A DNA stretch of 64,000 bases from Sipunculus nudus (GCA_026874595.1 CM049315.1:19241664-19305663), one strand, 5' to 3'; counted from the stretch's first letter, positions 47,448 through 59,502 are shown. A program made the numbers and translations. The notes: generated from the letters alone by a model not told the origin.

Positions 47448-49254
47448 GACCGTTGCCTTAGTCGATGTTAGGAAGGCATTTGATTCTGTCACCCACGACG
47501 CCATCCGGATGGGTGCCCTCCGATGTGGGATTCCACGCCCGTTCGTGAACTACATCTCCAATCTATATGAGGGCTCTGAAACCAGACTCCGAGTTGATGG
47601 ATCCTTCTCCGGCCCCATCAAAGTGACCAGAGGCGTATGACAAGGAGATCCATTTTCACCGCTGCTATTCAATGCCGTGGTCGATATCGCCCTGGAAGGT
47701 CTGGACCCAGCGCTCGGATTCAACATTGGCGGTGATAAGGTAAACCATATTGCCTTCGCGGATGACGTTGCCCTGACATGCAGCTCTCCCCATGGTGCCA
47801 GGCTGCTGTTTACACATCTGGAGTCTGGCCAATCTCGGCCTTTCGTTGAATGGCGCGAAATGCGCCACCATCCAGATTGATGTTCACGGCAGGAAAAAGA
47901 AGTGGTTCGTCAGTCCGAAAAACATCTTGAAGACCAGCAACGGTGACCAAGTACCTGCCCTCAGCGCCAGCGCAACATCCAGATAGCTGGGTACCCAGCT
48001 CCGCGGAGGACAAACCAGCGGCCCCAAGTGCATCATGGATCTTGAGGTGAAGCTCCAGAGCACTACAAGAGCGCCACTGAAACCGCAGCAAAGGCTATAC
48101 CTGTGGGATCCAAATCAGTTTGCTGGGCCTTAGACGACTTGAGAGATTTGCCAGGTCTGCATGTAACATCCAGCAGGCCATCTCGACCACACCCACTTTC
48201 CAGGATGAGTTGGCTAGATGGAGCGTTCCTCTGAAATATGCTGGTGTACCGATCATGAGTAAGAGCACTGCTGCAGCAGCTTTTCGAGACGTGTTACACC
48301 AATCCGTTGACAGGCGAGGGCTCAGTGAAACAACTCAGTGGGATCAACCAGTTGTTGGATCAAGTTCCCCGGCACCATGTCTGGCCCCAACTTCATCCAA
48401 GCGGTCAAGATACGAGGGAATCTGATGCCTTCTGCCGTCTGATGTGCCAGAGGTTGCCCAGAGCGGAACACCCAATGTGACTGCTGCCTTTGCCCTGAGT
48501 CTCTCATACATATCCTTCAGGTGTGCCTGAGAACCCACACAGCCCGCATCAAACGTCATGATAACATCAATCTCTACTTGGCAAAAAAACTACAAAACAA
48601 GGGCTAGGACGTCGTTCGAGAAGCAAGCATCCTAACACCAGCTGGCATTAGGAAACCTGACATCATTGCTCATCACGCAGACAAAGGATGTCATATAATC
48701 GACACCAGCCTCACTGAATCTTACCAGCAGAAGGCGAGGTACTACCGCACCAAGGACATCTTCGACTGGTGCAGCCGTCAGTACGACGTGTGTTGAAGCC
48801 AAATCAAAACCTCCAGCGTTGTACTGAACTGGCGCGGCATCATTGCCGCTGATTCCGCGAAAGAGCTGTTCGAACTCTGCCTTGGCCGCGGAGTAACCGA
48901 AGTGATATCACTTAAAAGCTTGGAGGGAGGTGTCCATGCCTGGGACACCTTCCGGCAGGGGACCTTTCGATCCCAAAACAGGTAGTCGTGCAGGCGCTCA
49001 TCACACGCTTTCTCACTGGGCGCCCATACTACGTGTATTGTATTCCCCAATATGACTCGGTGAATCTTACTGTTTGCATATGACTCGGTGAATTCCATAA
49101 CGTTTTGCATGTCACCTTTTGTATTTGATATACTACGCTGCCTACATCACACATACACGTTAAATTCCCGGGTAACACACATGCATGTCGAGTAATCTGC
49201 AGCGATAATGCTCTGTATTTATGTTTACATGAATAAATGAGTTTAATAAAAAAA
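47448..49254 (+). mobile_element. 5'-truncated R2-superfamily LINE (reverse transcriptase with restriction-like endonuclease)
   Basis: This is a non-LTR retrotransposon remnant that starts inside the RT domain. RT motifs: VALVDVRKAFDSVTHDAI (first catalytic Asp), QGDPFSPLLFN, and FADD at about 47757-47768. A frame change near 47815 is followed by thumb-like sequence. A C-terminal CCHC finger (CCLCPESLIHILQVC, about 48481-48530) and RIKRHDNI follow. A restriction-like endonuclease pattern closes the protein: KPDIIAHH...IIDTSL with K...YY downstream (about 48655-48745). This order defines the R2/NeSL group. A TGA replaces the expected Arg codon before QGDP (47638-47640), so the copy is dead. 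The 3' end is 'gtttaataaaaaaa'. Confidence 0.8.
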
Positions 49255-49735
49255 CAGCTCTGTCATGGTGCTACAGGGGATATAATGACCAGCTCTTTGG
49301 TGGTGTGCAGGGAATATAGTGACCAGCTCTATGATGGTGTGCAGGGGATGTAATTATCAAGTCTATAATTATATTTGCAGGGGACATGGTGACCAGACCA
49401 TGATGGTGCTGCAGGGGATGTAGTGTTTAGGATAGTGGAGATGCTGCAGATGATATAATGACCAGCACTATTGTGATACTGAAGGGGTATAGTCTCAAGC
49501 TGAATGGTGGTGGTGCAGGGGATATAATGGCAAGCTGAATGGTGATACTGCATTGGTAAAGTGTCCAGCTGAATGGAGATACTGCAGGGGTATAGTGTCC
49601 AGCTCAATGGTGCTGCAGGAGATATAATGACAAGCTCTATGGTGATGCTACAGGGGATATAGTCACCAGCTCTATAGTGGTGCTACAGGGCACATAGTGA
49701 CCAGCAGTCACCAGCTGTATGGTGATGCTATGATG
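49255..49735. repeat. About 35-bp minisatellite, right part
   Basis: The units resume with 'cagctctgtcatggtgctac' directly after the LINE tail. They run to about 49735, with more divergence towards the end ('aagctgaatggtgatactgc'). Confidence 0.88.
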
Positions 49736-51924
49736 AGAAAGCTTGTGTGAAAAAGTTTGACTTTTAAAAAAGTAAGAAAAAACCAAGTGATATTTCAACA
49801 CACACTTAATATGTGAAAAATGCAGGTATATGACGTTTCAGCTCAATCCCACTGTAATTCACATTTCCAATCATTTTATCAAACAAAGGCAAGATGTCAA
49901 TCAGCAAAGCTTTGCTGTAAAAAATGTCATTGTCATTAAACACTGATCATGCATGTGCATCACTGGTTCTAAAATATGCACAAACAAGTCAAAATTCATC
50001 ATCAGATGTTGATTTGGACAAAGAAAGTACAAAAAAATTACCATTTGAACAAGGTATGACAAAAAGTATAAAATGTAGTCTTTCCTGAAAAATTGTAATA
50101 TTTAAAAAAAGTATGAAGTGGCAGCACTGTATGTCATAACATCTAATTCCACAAGGTAAAATTACTCTACAAATAAATACAACAGACTGACTGAAGAACC
50201 AACAATGACCATACAGGCAATACTGGTGAGCCCAGGCAATTCAAGGTGAATGAAAAATACGTTAAGGTCTCCATGAATCAGTGAATTTGTTATCTGTTTA
50301 TGAATGATGTCCTAGATCTTCTCTCATTTTTTTTCTTTTCTTTATATATCATCACTGGCATCATATATATGAAATGGTAATAAAATCCTTTACAAATGGT
50401 AAAAAAATCAAACATGTAAAGACACATGATGATTATAGCATATTTTCTTAATGACTTTTAAACAGCATGTCTTAGATGTGATGCTACTATCATTTTGGCA
50501 TGAACTTATTTTTTATGTTGTTTCAGAATTTAAGTGACTGTTGAACACTTGATCCTCACAGACATATGTGGTAAGATATGAAGATGAGAACTGGTAATCA
50601 GGAATATGTGCTATGTCATGTGATGTTACAGCGCAAACAATGAACAGACAGACATGAAACTAGGCCATTCTGACTGAAATATAAAAAAAACAATCTGAAC
50701 AAGAAAAGACCAATCAGAAAACTCTTGAATCTAGGCAAGCAGGTTGAATGTAGAATTAAAAAAGTCCAACATGATTCAGCCTGACAATGATATCTTTTTA
50801 TCAGTAATGTCACAGATCTTTTATTTTTTTTTCCATCTTTATAATCATCAGTGATATCATGTAATAATTGAAAATGAAATCAATTGTAGAAAAACAAAAT
50901 CAAAAGCTTTTTGTCAATATATGCATCAAATATTCCTCCAAGTTAATATCTGTGCTTGAGTGAAAATGTGTCAGTCTTCAGTAAGCAATTTTGTTCACTT
51001 CATGTGAAATATCTTAGATTAACAAGCGCAGTTTGGTGTGATTTTTTCTTTATTTTCAACAGGCAATGGCTCCTGGGAGGTAGTTTTCTTCAAACGCATT
51101 TGTGCATCATTCTCTTTGCATCACCAAGCCCTTCAGCCTTTTATTGACTTTTAACAATCCCATCTGTTTTCGTGCAAAACAGTTTTTGCTAGTCTGGCAT
51201 TGTTTTTTTTTGCTATTTTGGGATTGCCCAGAATGTGAAATGCAGTGATGGTGATGTTCTGAACCTATTTATACAGGTTTTCCTCATGCCAGTGTCCGAC
51301 CACACCTGCGAGGTTTCTTTTAAGGTAGAAAATCTGTATTTTTTAGTTAGAAAAAGGATCACATTTTTGACAGAAAGAAATGTTAACAAAGGAGATAATT
51401 TAATGACACATCATTTTGACTCAATATTCTATCCAGCTTGGTTGACTTGTCTTTATTAATTATTGTGCAAGAACTCTAGAAAGAACAAAACTCCGCCTTA
51501 CTGTTCATGAGATGATCATCAAGATAAAGGTTCTGTTCATATTTATTTGATTCATATTTATCCATGATGTCTCAGACTTTAAGCAACATGGTTTAACCTG
51601 ACACTATGTTCATCACTGACATCATATGGTGAGAGTGAAAACTAAGGTGAACATTTAAACTTAATGATATGCTACATCATCTGATACCAAAAGGCCAAAT
51701 ACTATGAACTGAGTATAACAGACTAAACAACAAGACAACAAACAAGGCAATATTGTTGAGTATATGCAATTTAGGTTGGTACTGAAAAAAAGAATTTACT
51801 TTCCTAATGATATATTTTACCATCTTTTGCCAAAGCACAAAAAAGAAGAAAGACTGAAACATGAAGACTAACAAGGCAATAAATATTGTCCTGTTGGTTC
51901 AACACAAGCTGAACATAAAATTAA
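49736..51924. other. Unassigned AT-rich stretch
   Basis: No gene, RNA or repeat boundary can be supported. Diverged sequence blocks such as 'catcactggcatcatatata' (about 50349) and 'catcactgacatcatatggt' (about 51611) suggest an old dispersed repeat with a unit near 600-700 bp, continuing after 55756. Confidence 0.4.
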
Positions 51925-54900
51925 ACAAGAGACCCAGGGGTCTAATGTTCACTCTGTGAATTACTGTGCATTTTGGCAGGTGATTAAAAAAAATGTTTCA
52001 GAAAGATCAGTCCAAGAGTCTCAGAGGAGACTCTGTTTTGGCAGATTATAACAAATAAATACTTCATGACATATTATGGATAAATGTGGAAAAGACCATT
52101 ACAGCCTGCTGAAAGTAGCTAAACACAGGTAGTGCTACCTGCAGGTCAAAATCATTAAGCAGTCACATGATCAATATTCCTGTGAAATTTGAAACTGAAG
52201 GCTGCAGCAGTTCCTCAGATATTTAGTAACAGACAATACATCATGTATGGAAACACATCAAGTTGTTAAATTTTACGATCTAAGAAAATTTGAAGTTCCG
52301 TAGAGACGCCATCTTGAGAATGACTTGACTAAATTTATACTCAAATTATTTCCCGTCCTCTAAGGAACTGTTGACTATGATATGAAGGCCAAAATATTAA
52401 TACTTTGTGACTTATCTAGTAAGACGTGGAAAAGACCATTTCGTCCCGCAGAAAGTAGGTCAACAAAGGTGGCGCTACCTGGAGGTCAAAATCATTGAGC
52501 AGTCACATGATCAATATCCCTGTGAAATTTGAAACTGAAGGCTGCAGCAGTTCCTAAGATATTTGGTAACAGACAATACATCATGTATGGAAACACATCA
52601 AGTTGTTAAATTTTACAATTGACAAAATTTGAAGTTCCGTAGAGACGCCATCTTGAGAATGACTTGACTAAATTTTTACTCAAATAATACCCCTTCCTCT
52701 AAGGAACTGTTGACTATGATATGAAGGCCAAAATATTAATGCTTTGTGACTGATCTAGTAAGAAGTGGAAAAGACCATTTCGTCCCGCAGAAAGTAGGTA
52801 AACAAAGGTGGCGCCACCTGGAGGTCAAAATCGTTGAGCAGTCACATGATCAATATTCCTGTGAAATTGGAAACTTGAAGGCTGCAGCAGTTCCTAAAAT
52901 ATTTGGTAACAGACAATACATCCTGTATGGAAACCATTAAGTCGTCAAATTTTGCAATTGTCACAATTTGAAGTTCCGTAGATATGCCATCTTGAAAATG
53001 ACTTAACTGAATTTATACTAAAATTATTATTTCCCTTCCTCCTAGTAACTGTTGACTATGATATGAAAGCCAAAGTATTTATACTTTATGACATATCTTG
53101 GAAAAAAGAGAAAAGACCATTACAGCCTGTAGAAAGTAGGTCAACACAGGTGGCGCCACCTGGAGGTCAAAATCATTGAGCAGTCACATGATCAATATTC
53201 CTGTGAAATTTGAAACTGAAGGCTGCAGCAGTTCCTAAGATATTTGGTAACAGACAATACATCCTGTATGGAAACCATCAAGTTGTCAAATTTTGCAATT
53301 GTCACAATTTGAAGTTCCGTAGATATGCCATCTTGAAAATGACTTAACTGAATTTATACTAAAATTATTATTTCCCTTCCTCCTAGTAACTGTTGACTAT
53401 GATATGAAGCCAAAGTATTTATACTTTATGACATACCTTGGAAAAAAGAGAAAAGACCATTACAGCCTGTAGAAAGTAGGTCAACACAGGTGGCGCCACC
53501 TGGAGGTCAAAATCATTGAGCAGTCACATGATCAATATTCCTGTGAAATTGGAAACTGAAGGCTGCAGCAGTTTCTCAGATATTTAGTAACAGACAATAC
53601 ATCCTGTATGGAAACACATCAAGTTGTTATATTTTGCAATCAACACGATTTGAAGTTCCATAAAGACGCCATCTTGAGAATGACTTGACAAAATTTTTAC
53701 TCAAATTATACCCCTTCCTCTAAGGAACTGTTGACTATGATATGAAGGCCAAAATATTAATGCTTTGTGACTTATCTAGTAAGAAGTGGAAAAGACCATT
53801 TCGTCCTCCAGAATGTAGGTCAACAAAGGTGGTGCCACCTGGAGGTCAAAATCATTGAGCAGTCACATGATCAATATTCCTGTGAAATTTGAAACTGAAG
53901 GCTGCAGCAGTTCCTAAGATATTTGGTAACAGACAATACATCCTGTATGGAAACCATCAAGTTGTCAAATTTTGCAATTGTCACAATTTGAAGTTCCGTA
54001 GATATGCCATCTTGAAAATGACTAAACTGAATTTTTACTCAAATTATACCCCTTCCTCTAAGGAACTGTTGACTATGATATGAAGGCCAAAATATTAATG
54101 CTTTGTGACTTATCTAGTAAGAAGTGGAAAAGACCATTTCGTCCCCCAGAATGTAGGTCAACAAAGGTGGCGCCACCTGGAGGTCAAAATCATTGAGCAG
54201 TCACATGATCAATATTCCTGTGAAATTTGAAACTGAAGGCTGCAGCAGTTCCTAAGATATTTGGTAACAGACAATACATCCTGTATGGAAACCATCAAGT
54301 TGTCAAATTTTGCAATTGTCACAATTTGAAGTTCCGTAGATATGCCATCTTGAAAATGACTTAACTGAATTTATACTAAAATTATTATTTCCCTTCCTCC
54401 TAGTAACTGTTGACTATGATATGAAAGCCAAGTATTTATACTTTATGACATATATTGGAAAAAAGAGAAAAGACCATTACAGCCTGTAGAAAGTAGGTCA
54501 ACACAGGTGGCGCCACCTGGAGGTCAAAATCATTGAGCAGTCACATGATCAATATTCCTGTGAAATTGGAAACTGAAGGCTGCAGCAGTTTCTCAGATAT
54601 TTAGTAACAGACAATACATCCTGTATGGAAACACATCAAGTTGTCATATTTTGCGATCGACACGATTTGAAGTTCAATAAAGACGCCATCTTGAGAATGA
54701 CTTGACTAAATTTTTACTCAAATTATACCCCTTCCTCTAAGGAACTGTTGACTATGATATAAAGGCCAAAATATTAATGCTTTGTGACTTATCTAGTAAG
54801 AAGTGGAAAAGACCATTTTGTCCCGCAGAAAGTAGGTCAACAAAGGTGGCGCCTCCTGGAGGTCAAAATCATTGAGCAGTCACATGATCAATATTCCTGT

Positions 54901-55755
54901 GAAATTGGAAACTGAAGGCTGCAGCAGTTCCTAAAATATTTGGTAACAGACAATACATCCTGTATGGAAACCATCAAGTTGTCAAATTTTGCAATTGTCA
55001 CAATTTGAAGTTCCGTTGATATGCCATCTTGAAAATGACTTAATTGAATTTATACTAAAATCATTATTTCCCTTCCTCCTAGTAACTGTTGACTATGATA
55101 TGAAAGCCAAAGTATTTATACTTTATGACATATCTTGGAAAAAAGAGAAAAGACCATTACAGCCTGTAGAAAATAGGTCAACACAGGTGGCGCCACCTGG
55201 AGGTCAAAATCATTGAGCAGTCACATGATCAATATTCCTGTGAAATTTGAAACTGAAGGCTGCAGCAGTTCCTCAGATATTTGGTAACAGACAATACATC
55301 ATGTATGGAAACACATCAAGTTGTCATATTTTGCGATCGACATGATTTGAAGTTCCATAAAGTCGCCATCTTGAATATTACCTGACTGAATTTACACACA
55401 AATTATTCCCCTTCTTGTCGCCATCTTGAAAATTACCTGACTGAATTTACACACAAATTATACCCCTTCTTCTAAGGAACTGTTGACTATGATATGAAGG
55501 CCAAAATATTTATACTTTATGACTTATCTTGGAAGAAGTGGAAAAGACCATTTTGTCCCGCAGAAAGTAGGTCAACATAGGTGGTGCCACCAAAAGCTTA
55601 TTTTTGCATGTCCATCCCAAGATCATTAATTCTGCAAAGTTTCATTAAGGTAGCTGCTGTGGCTGTTGAGATATTTGGTAACAGACGGTGGACAGTTGAC
55701 AGTGGACAGTGGACGGCGGACGCTGCGCCATGGCATAAGTTCACAGAGTGAACTA
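51925..55755 (-). mobile_element. Helentron/HINE-like element, family C
   Basis: It starts ACAAGAGACCCAGGGGTC (hairpin GACCC-AG-GGGTC), then the inverted repeat GTTCACTCTGTGAA. It ends TTCACAGAGTGAAC-TA, so the subterminal inverted repeat is 14 bp and exact. Before the CTA end lies an irregular 'gtggacagtggacgg' run parallel to the GACG run of family A. The interior is almost entirely the 340-bp tandem array. The flanks are ..ttaa | aaaatgtc.., with no duplication seen. No protein is encoded. Confidence 0.65.
52100..55600. repeat. About 340-bp tandem units inside family C
   Basis: About eleven units. Each has GGTGGCGCCACCTGG (or a one-base variant), 'aggtcaaaatcattgagcag', 'tcacatgatcaatattcctg', 'gctgcagcagttcctaagat', 'acagacaatacatcctgtat' and 'gttgactatgatatgaaggc'. 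Palindrome positions are roughly 52129, 52470, 52808, 53150, 53490, 53829, 54166, 54505, 54845, 55187 and 55578. Two sub-types alternate ('cattacagcctgtagaaagt' and 'catttcgtcccgcagaaagt'), which suggests amplification of a higher-order dimer. Confidence 0.92.
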
Positions 55756-56710
55756 AAAATGTCAAACATCTGATCACATTTGACCATTATGACTTGTTCT
55801 TGTTATTGATTTTTAAACAATGCCAAAGATGAGATGGGATGAGACTACCTTAATGAGATTTCCTGTGATAGCTCAGAACTGAACAAGTGCCCTCTAGTAC
55901 TGACATTTTGTTCATCACGGCCATCGGATCACATGGTTTGAGATGTTTTACATCTATTTATGTTCATTTGAGATGAACATCTTAGTCAGAAATACTGATC
56001 TGTATGAGATTCCTGTAAGGCAAACAAGATATGGTTCACTGAGAACAAAATATCAAAACCTTGTGTACAATTAAAAAAATACAGGATAGCTGGAAAACCT
56101 GAGAGTGCATGGTTTTAAAAGGTAACTAATGTTAAACATTCTGATTATAAGGTTCCAAGAGAACAAAATATGGCTGGACCCCTTGTTATTAAAACCAATT
56201 CTTACAATAAGAAAACAGCAACTGTTCTTTTTGCACTATTCTCCAGCAGTTTAAGGACCAAGTCCAGCTGGAACATAATTCACAAGTGCTCTAGAAAGTC
56301 AGGTGTAATCCAAATTTAACAATGTATCCACGAAGGTCAGGTGTTAACTTATGTAACAACACCCATACCTTGTTATCGTGATACCTAACAAAATTTTCAA
56401 AATTATCCTGAACTTTTCAATACAAGTTGCAAAGGAAGAGGTATGTGAACCATTGTTAATCTCCATCATCTTTATGGCTGAACATAAGGTTATATGCTTC
56501 ACATCCTGCATGGTCTACATATCTGTACATGTAGGGCATACAGAGCATGTAATACATGCTGGATGCAGACAAACAAAATGGTGCCAAGACTTATTGTTAC
56601 TCTTACAGCACTTCATATTAAATATTAGTACTACTACTGAAATTCAGAAAAAAATACTGCTGCTAAATATAATGCTCAAAAGAAAATGGCAAACAAGATG
56701 TAAAAAGCAA
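55756..56710. other. Unassigned stretch between families C and A
   Basis: Contains diverged dispersed-repeat sequence like that at 49736-51924. A 124-codon plus-strand frame (56378-56752) shows no family resemblance and runs into the family A terminus, so it is not called as a gene. Confidence 0.4.
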
Positions 56711-57292
56711 ACAAGGGACCCATGGGTCACGGCGCTCAGCTGTTATATATGATAAAAAATATGATTTGGGAAAGAGGCATATGCTGGTTTTGTGTGGTAA
56801 TAAATATAAGCTTTATTACGAGTTGTTGGTGTTTAGCTTATGTATGATTTTGATAGTATTTTTGGAGACAGGGAAGAGGATTGATTTCATTTGGAGTGCT
56901 ATTGTCACACAGATTTTGACCTGGCCATATAACTTATAAGCAGCACATAAAATAAAATTTAACTATATATTAAAATTTAATAACAAATGTTGTGCCAATA
57001 TAATATTTATTAAAAATAATAAGAGAATCATATGATTTTTTTAATAAAATATAACTGAACTAATTATTAAAATAATATTATAGAATATATGCATTCATGA
57101 ATACATTTTGAAAGTATTTGCACTGGTATTCAAATTCTTTCATTTTTACCTGAATTCCCATTCTTATGCAAGAAATTTTATAATGGAGTACATATTCATA
57201 TTCATATTCATATACATTTGCAAAGTATTTGCACCATGTCTGGTATTTATTCAGTTTTAGCCAAACAATGATGTTGAGAATCCAGAATATAA
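56711..57292 (-). mobile_element. Family A element, hairpin-end fragment (copy 5)
   Basis: ACAAGGGACCCATGGGTC and GCGCTCAGCTG mark an intact hairpin end in the context '..gcaa|acaagg'. The following 580 bp match the same part of copies 1 and 4 ('cacagattttgacctggcca', 'tgagaatccagaatata'). The copy breaks at 57293, where another hairpin-end-like start follows. Confidence 0.6.
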
Positions 57293-58290
57293 ACAAAGGA
57301 CTCATGGGTAATGACAAAAGTTTGAAATTTTTGCAAATGCAAAATATGAAAAATATTCTATTGTAATGTTTTATATTTATATAAGCATATGAGAAGCTAA
57401 GAGGAAAGGGCCCTCCTACTTGGTTATAGTAAAGTTCTCAATATATGATTGCAAACTAATACTCTGACAAGCCTGTCATGAAGAAAAACAGTAAAAGTTT
57501 TGAGATACTGTGATGCATATGAAAAATTTACAGATGGACAGGCAAGTGGACAGAATGGACTAATACCTTCATTTCACTTTCAAAGGAATAATGCATTTAA
57601 GTTTATATATAAGCCTATTTTTTAGCATATCCACTTTTTTCATTAATAGTTTTTATCTGATTCATTTTTTTTATTTACAAGTGTTATAAATTTGTAATAT
57701 AAAAGTGAAAATATAAGTTAAAATATTAGAATTCTAAGTTGCAATCATTATATATCCAGATTGTAGCTCACATTGGGTCATATTATGCATACACATATAT
57801 TTTATTATTTTTAAATCAAATGTTTAAACTGAATGTAAAAGATAATAATGCCACAACATGGCATCTACAAAATTATTCCTTGAATTCCTATTAATGAGTT
57901 TTGCAAATTAGAGTTTTCAGGACAAGCTTAATTTTATTCACCGAAATAAAATAAAAGATTCAGTAAATTTGATAATATTTAAAAACATCTTTTCAAATAA
58001 AGTATACACACTGTTGGTTGAATGAGGGACAAACAATATCATTATGGTAATTACAATCTAAGCTATAATTAATAACTGGAATTAATAGTCAATTTCACAC
58101 CTGGTGAAGTTTTACTCTTCTGAAGTAAAGCATTACTTATCTGATGAATCCATACTTTCATAGCAATACATCACTTTGTGACACAATTAAATGTGCACTT
58201 TCATCATTGTAACCCTGGTGGTACAATCCAAAATCTAAAATGTAGCATGTCCAAGAATAAAATAAAATACAGAAAATTATAACATTCATA
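57293..58290 (-). mobile_element. Second, nested family A-like fragment (copy 6)
   Basis: ACAAAGGACTCATGGGTAATG is a diverged hairpin-end start placed at A|A. The sequence then matches the interior of copy 3 (about 9240-10290), including 'aagctaagaggaaaggg' and 'ttgaatgagggacaaacaat'. It stops at 'aacattcat', where the tyrosine-recombinase element starts. Confidence 0.5.
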
Positions 58291-58805
58291 ACGAGTAAGG
58301 TATCACCTTGGTCGATTTAGGCAGACTCGTTTAAGCACTTTAGATATATGTTATCCGGTCGAGGGTAGTGGGTTGAATGAGCGATAATAAGGGAAAATAT
58401 GGCACTCCCGGTATTCAAGCATCGTTGCGAACCAGATCTCGTGTGAACGAGATTTGTAAATTGTAAACATTTAAAAGGCCTGAGCAGGCAAACATACATT
58501 CAGAATCAGCTCCGCACTCACAGCAGGAAGGAATTAGATAATTCGGCATCCGTTTAGCGTATTTGTACAGCACAGACGCAGAGGACCGACGGAAGATTCG
58601 AACCACTGCATTTGGTCAAGGACCCAGCGGTCACACCTGAGAAGTTCGGCAAGCCGATCTGCTCGATAGTGCCAGTGTCACAGCCGATCGAAATACCAAG
58701 CAATCACTGTAAGTACGCTAAAGGTTTTATTTCAATAAGTATTGTGTTGTTACACTTATGTACTTTGTTTACCACGTAGCTTCTTGCCATAAGAAGTGAT
58801 AAAGC
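58291..58805 (+). promoter_or_regulatory. 5' non-coding region of the Ngaro-like element
   Basis: Runs from 'acgagtaaggtatcaccttg' to the hydrolase start. It is GC-richer than the flanking family A DNA and probably holds the left terminal repeat and promoter (inference). A donor-like CTGTAAGTA lies near 58707. No TATA box stands out. Confidence 0.4.
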
Positions 58806-59462
58806 ATGGCCCAGTCAGTATTGTTTGTGGGGGACTCTCAGGTAAAGCGCCTAAAACTCGCAGTAGATGCAGGCATGATGGCTATGAAGCCCCATTTAGG
58901 CCTCCATCATTGTAAAATTATAATGCATGGCGTGGGTGGTATGAAAATACAAGATGCCCTAGATGTAATGCCTGCACTTGTGGCTGCCCACAGCCCCTCA
59001 TTGGTCGTACTCCACGTAGGGGGTAATGATTTATCTTCAAGTGGGTCAAAGGCTGAAAAGTTTAAAGGAAACGCTGAAGTGGTAGGCCACGACATTTTGG
59101 AATTAGCAAGAATTGCATATTGTGAACTTGGCGTTCCAGCTATCAGAGTTCTTGCTCTTACCCCCCCTTACCCCCCATTTTGTGGTCGTATGTATCCCAG
59201 TAATTATTGTCAAAAAGTTGAGGTGTGCAATCAATATCTTGATGCTACCTTAGTAGAAACAGGCCAGGCTTGCCTTTGGACCCATCCGTTCAAATGGTCA
59301 GACCGTTATTTTTTGGATGATGGGGTACATTTCAATAATGCAGGCCTGAAGAGATCAGGGGATGCATCCTGCAAGGCCTTAAAGTTATTAATGCCAGTTC
59401 TTAAGTCATGTAAAACAATTCATCTGGTAACCATACCATGTCAACAAACCCTGTACAGATAG
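58806..59462 (+). CDS. SGNH/GDSL-type hydrolase frame of the Ngaro-like element
   Basis: 218 residues. Block I is VLFVGDSQVKRL (nucleophile Ser in GDS, residue about 11). Block II is the Gly in HGVGG. Block III is VLHVGGNDL (Asn of GGND, about residue 74). Block V is DDGVHFNNAG, with the Asp-x-x-His pair near residues 172-175. All four SGNH signatures are present, so an esterase- or lipase-like fold is likely. The substrate is unknown. The start is the first ATG after a long leader. It lies 0.7 kb upstream of the gag-like frame in the same orientation, as an accessory frame. Esterase domains also occur in some CR1-type LINEs, but the downstream tyrosine recombinase argues for Ngaro. Confidence 0.75.
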   Translation: MAQSVLFVGDSQVKRLKLAVDAGMMAMKPHLGLHHCKIIMHGVGGMKIQDALDVMPALVAAHSPSLVVLHVGGNDLSSSGSKAEKFKGNAEVVGHDILELARIAYCELGVPAIRVLALTPPYPPFCGRMYPSNYCQKVEVCNQYLDATLVETGQACLWTHPFKWSDRYFLDDGVHFNNAGLKRSGDASCKALKLLMPVLKSCKTIHLVTIPCQQTLYR

Positions 59463-59502
59463 GAGTTAGTTTATGCACATGCTTTAGAATAGTTTCAGAA
59501 GC

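Noticed and set aside
51925-55755. Reading family C as a plain satellite
   Set aside because: The array is bounded by ACAAG plus hairpin and CTA ends with a 14-bp exact inverted repeat, so it is better described as an element interior.
56378-56752. 124-codon plus-strand ORF
   Set aside because: No family resemblance, and its 3' end runs into the family A terminus.
58907-59095. Minus-strand ORFs over the hydrolase, gag-like and RT frames
   Set aside because: Shadows of well-supported plus-strand coding regions.
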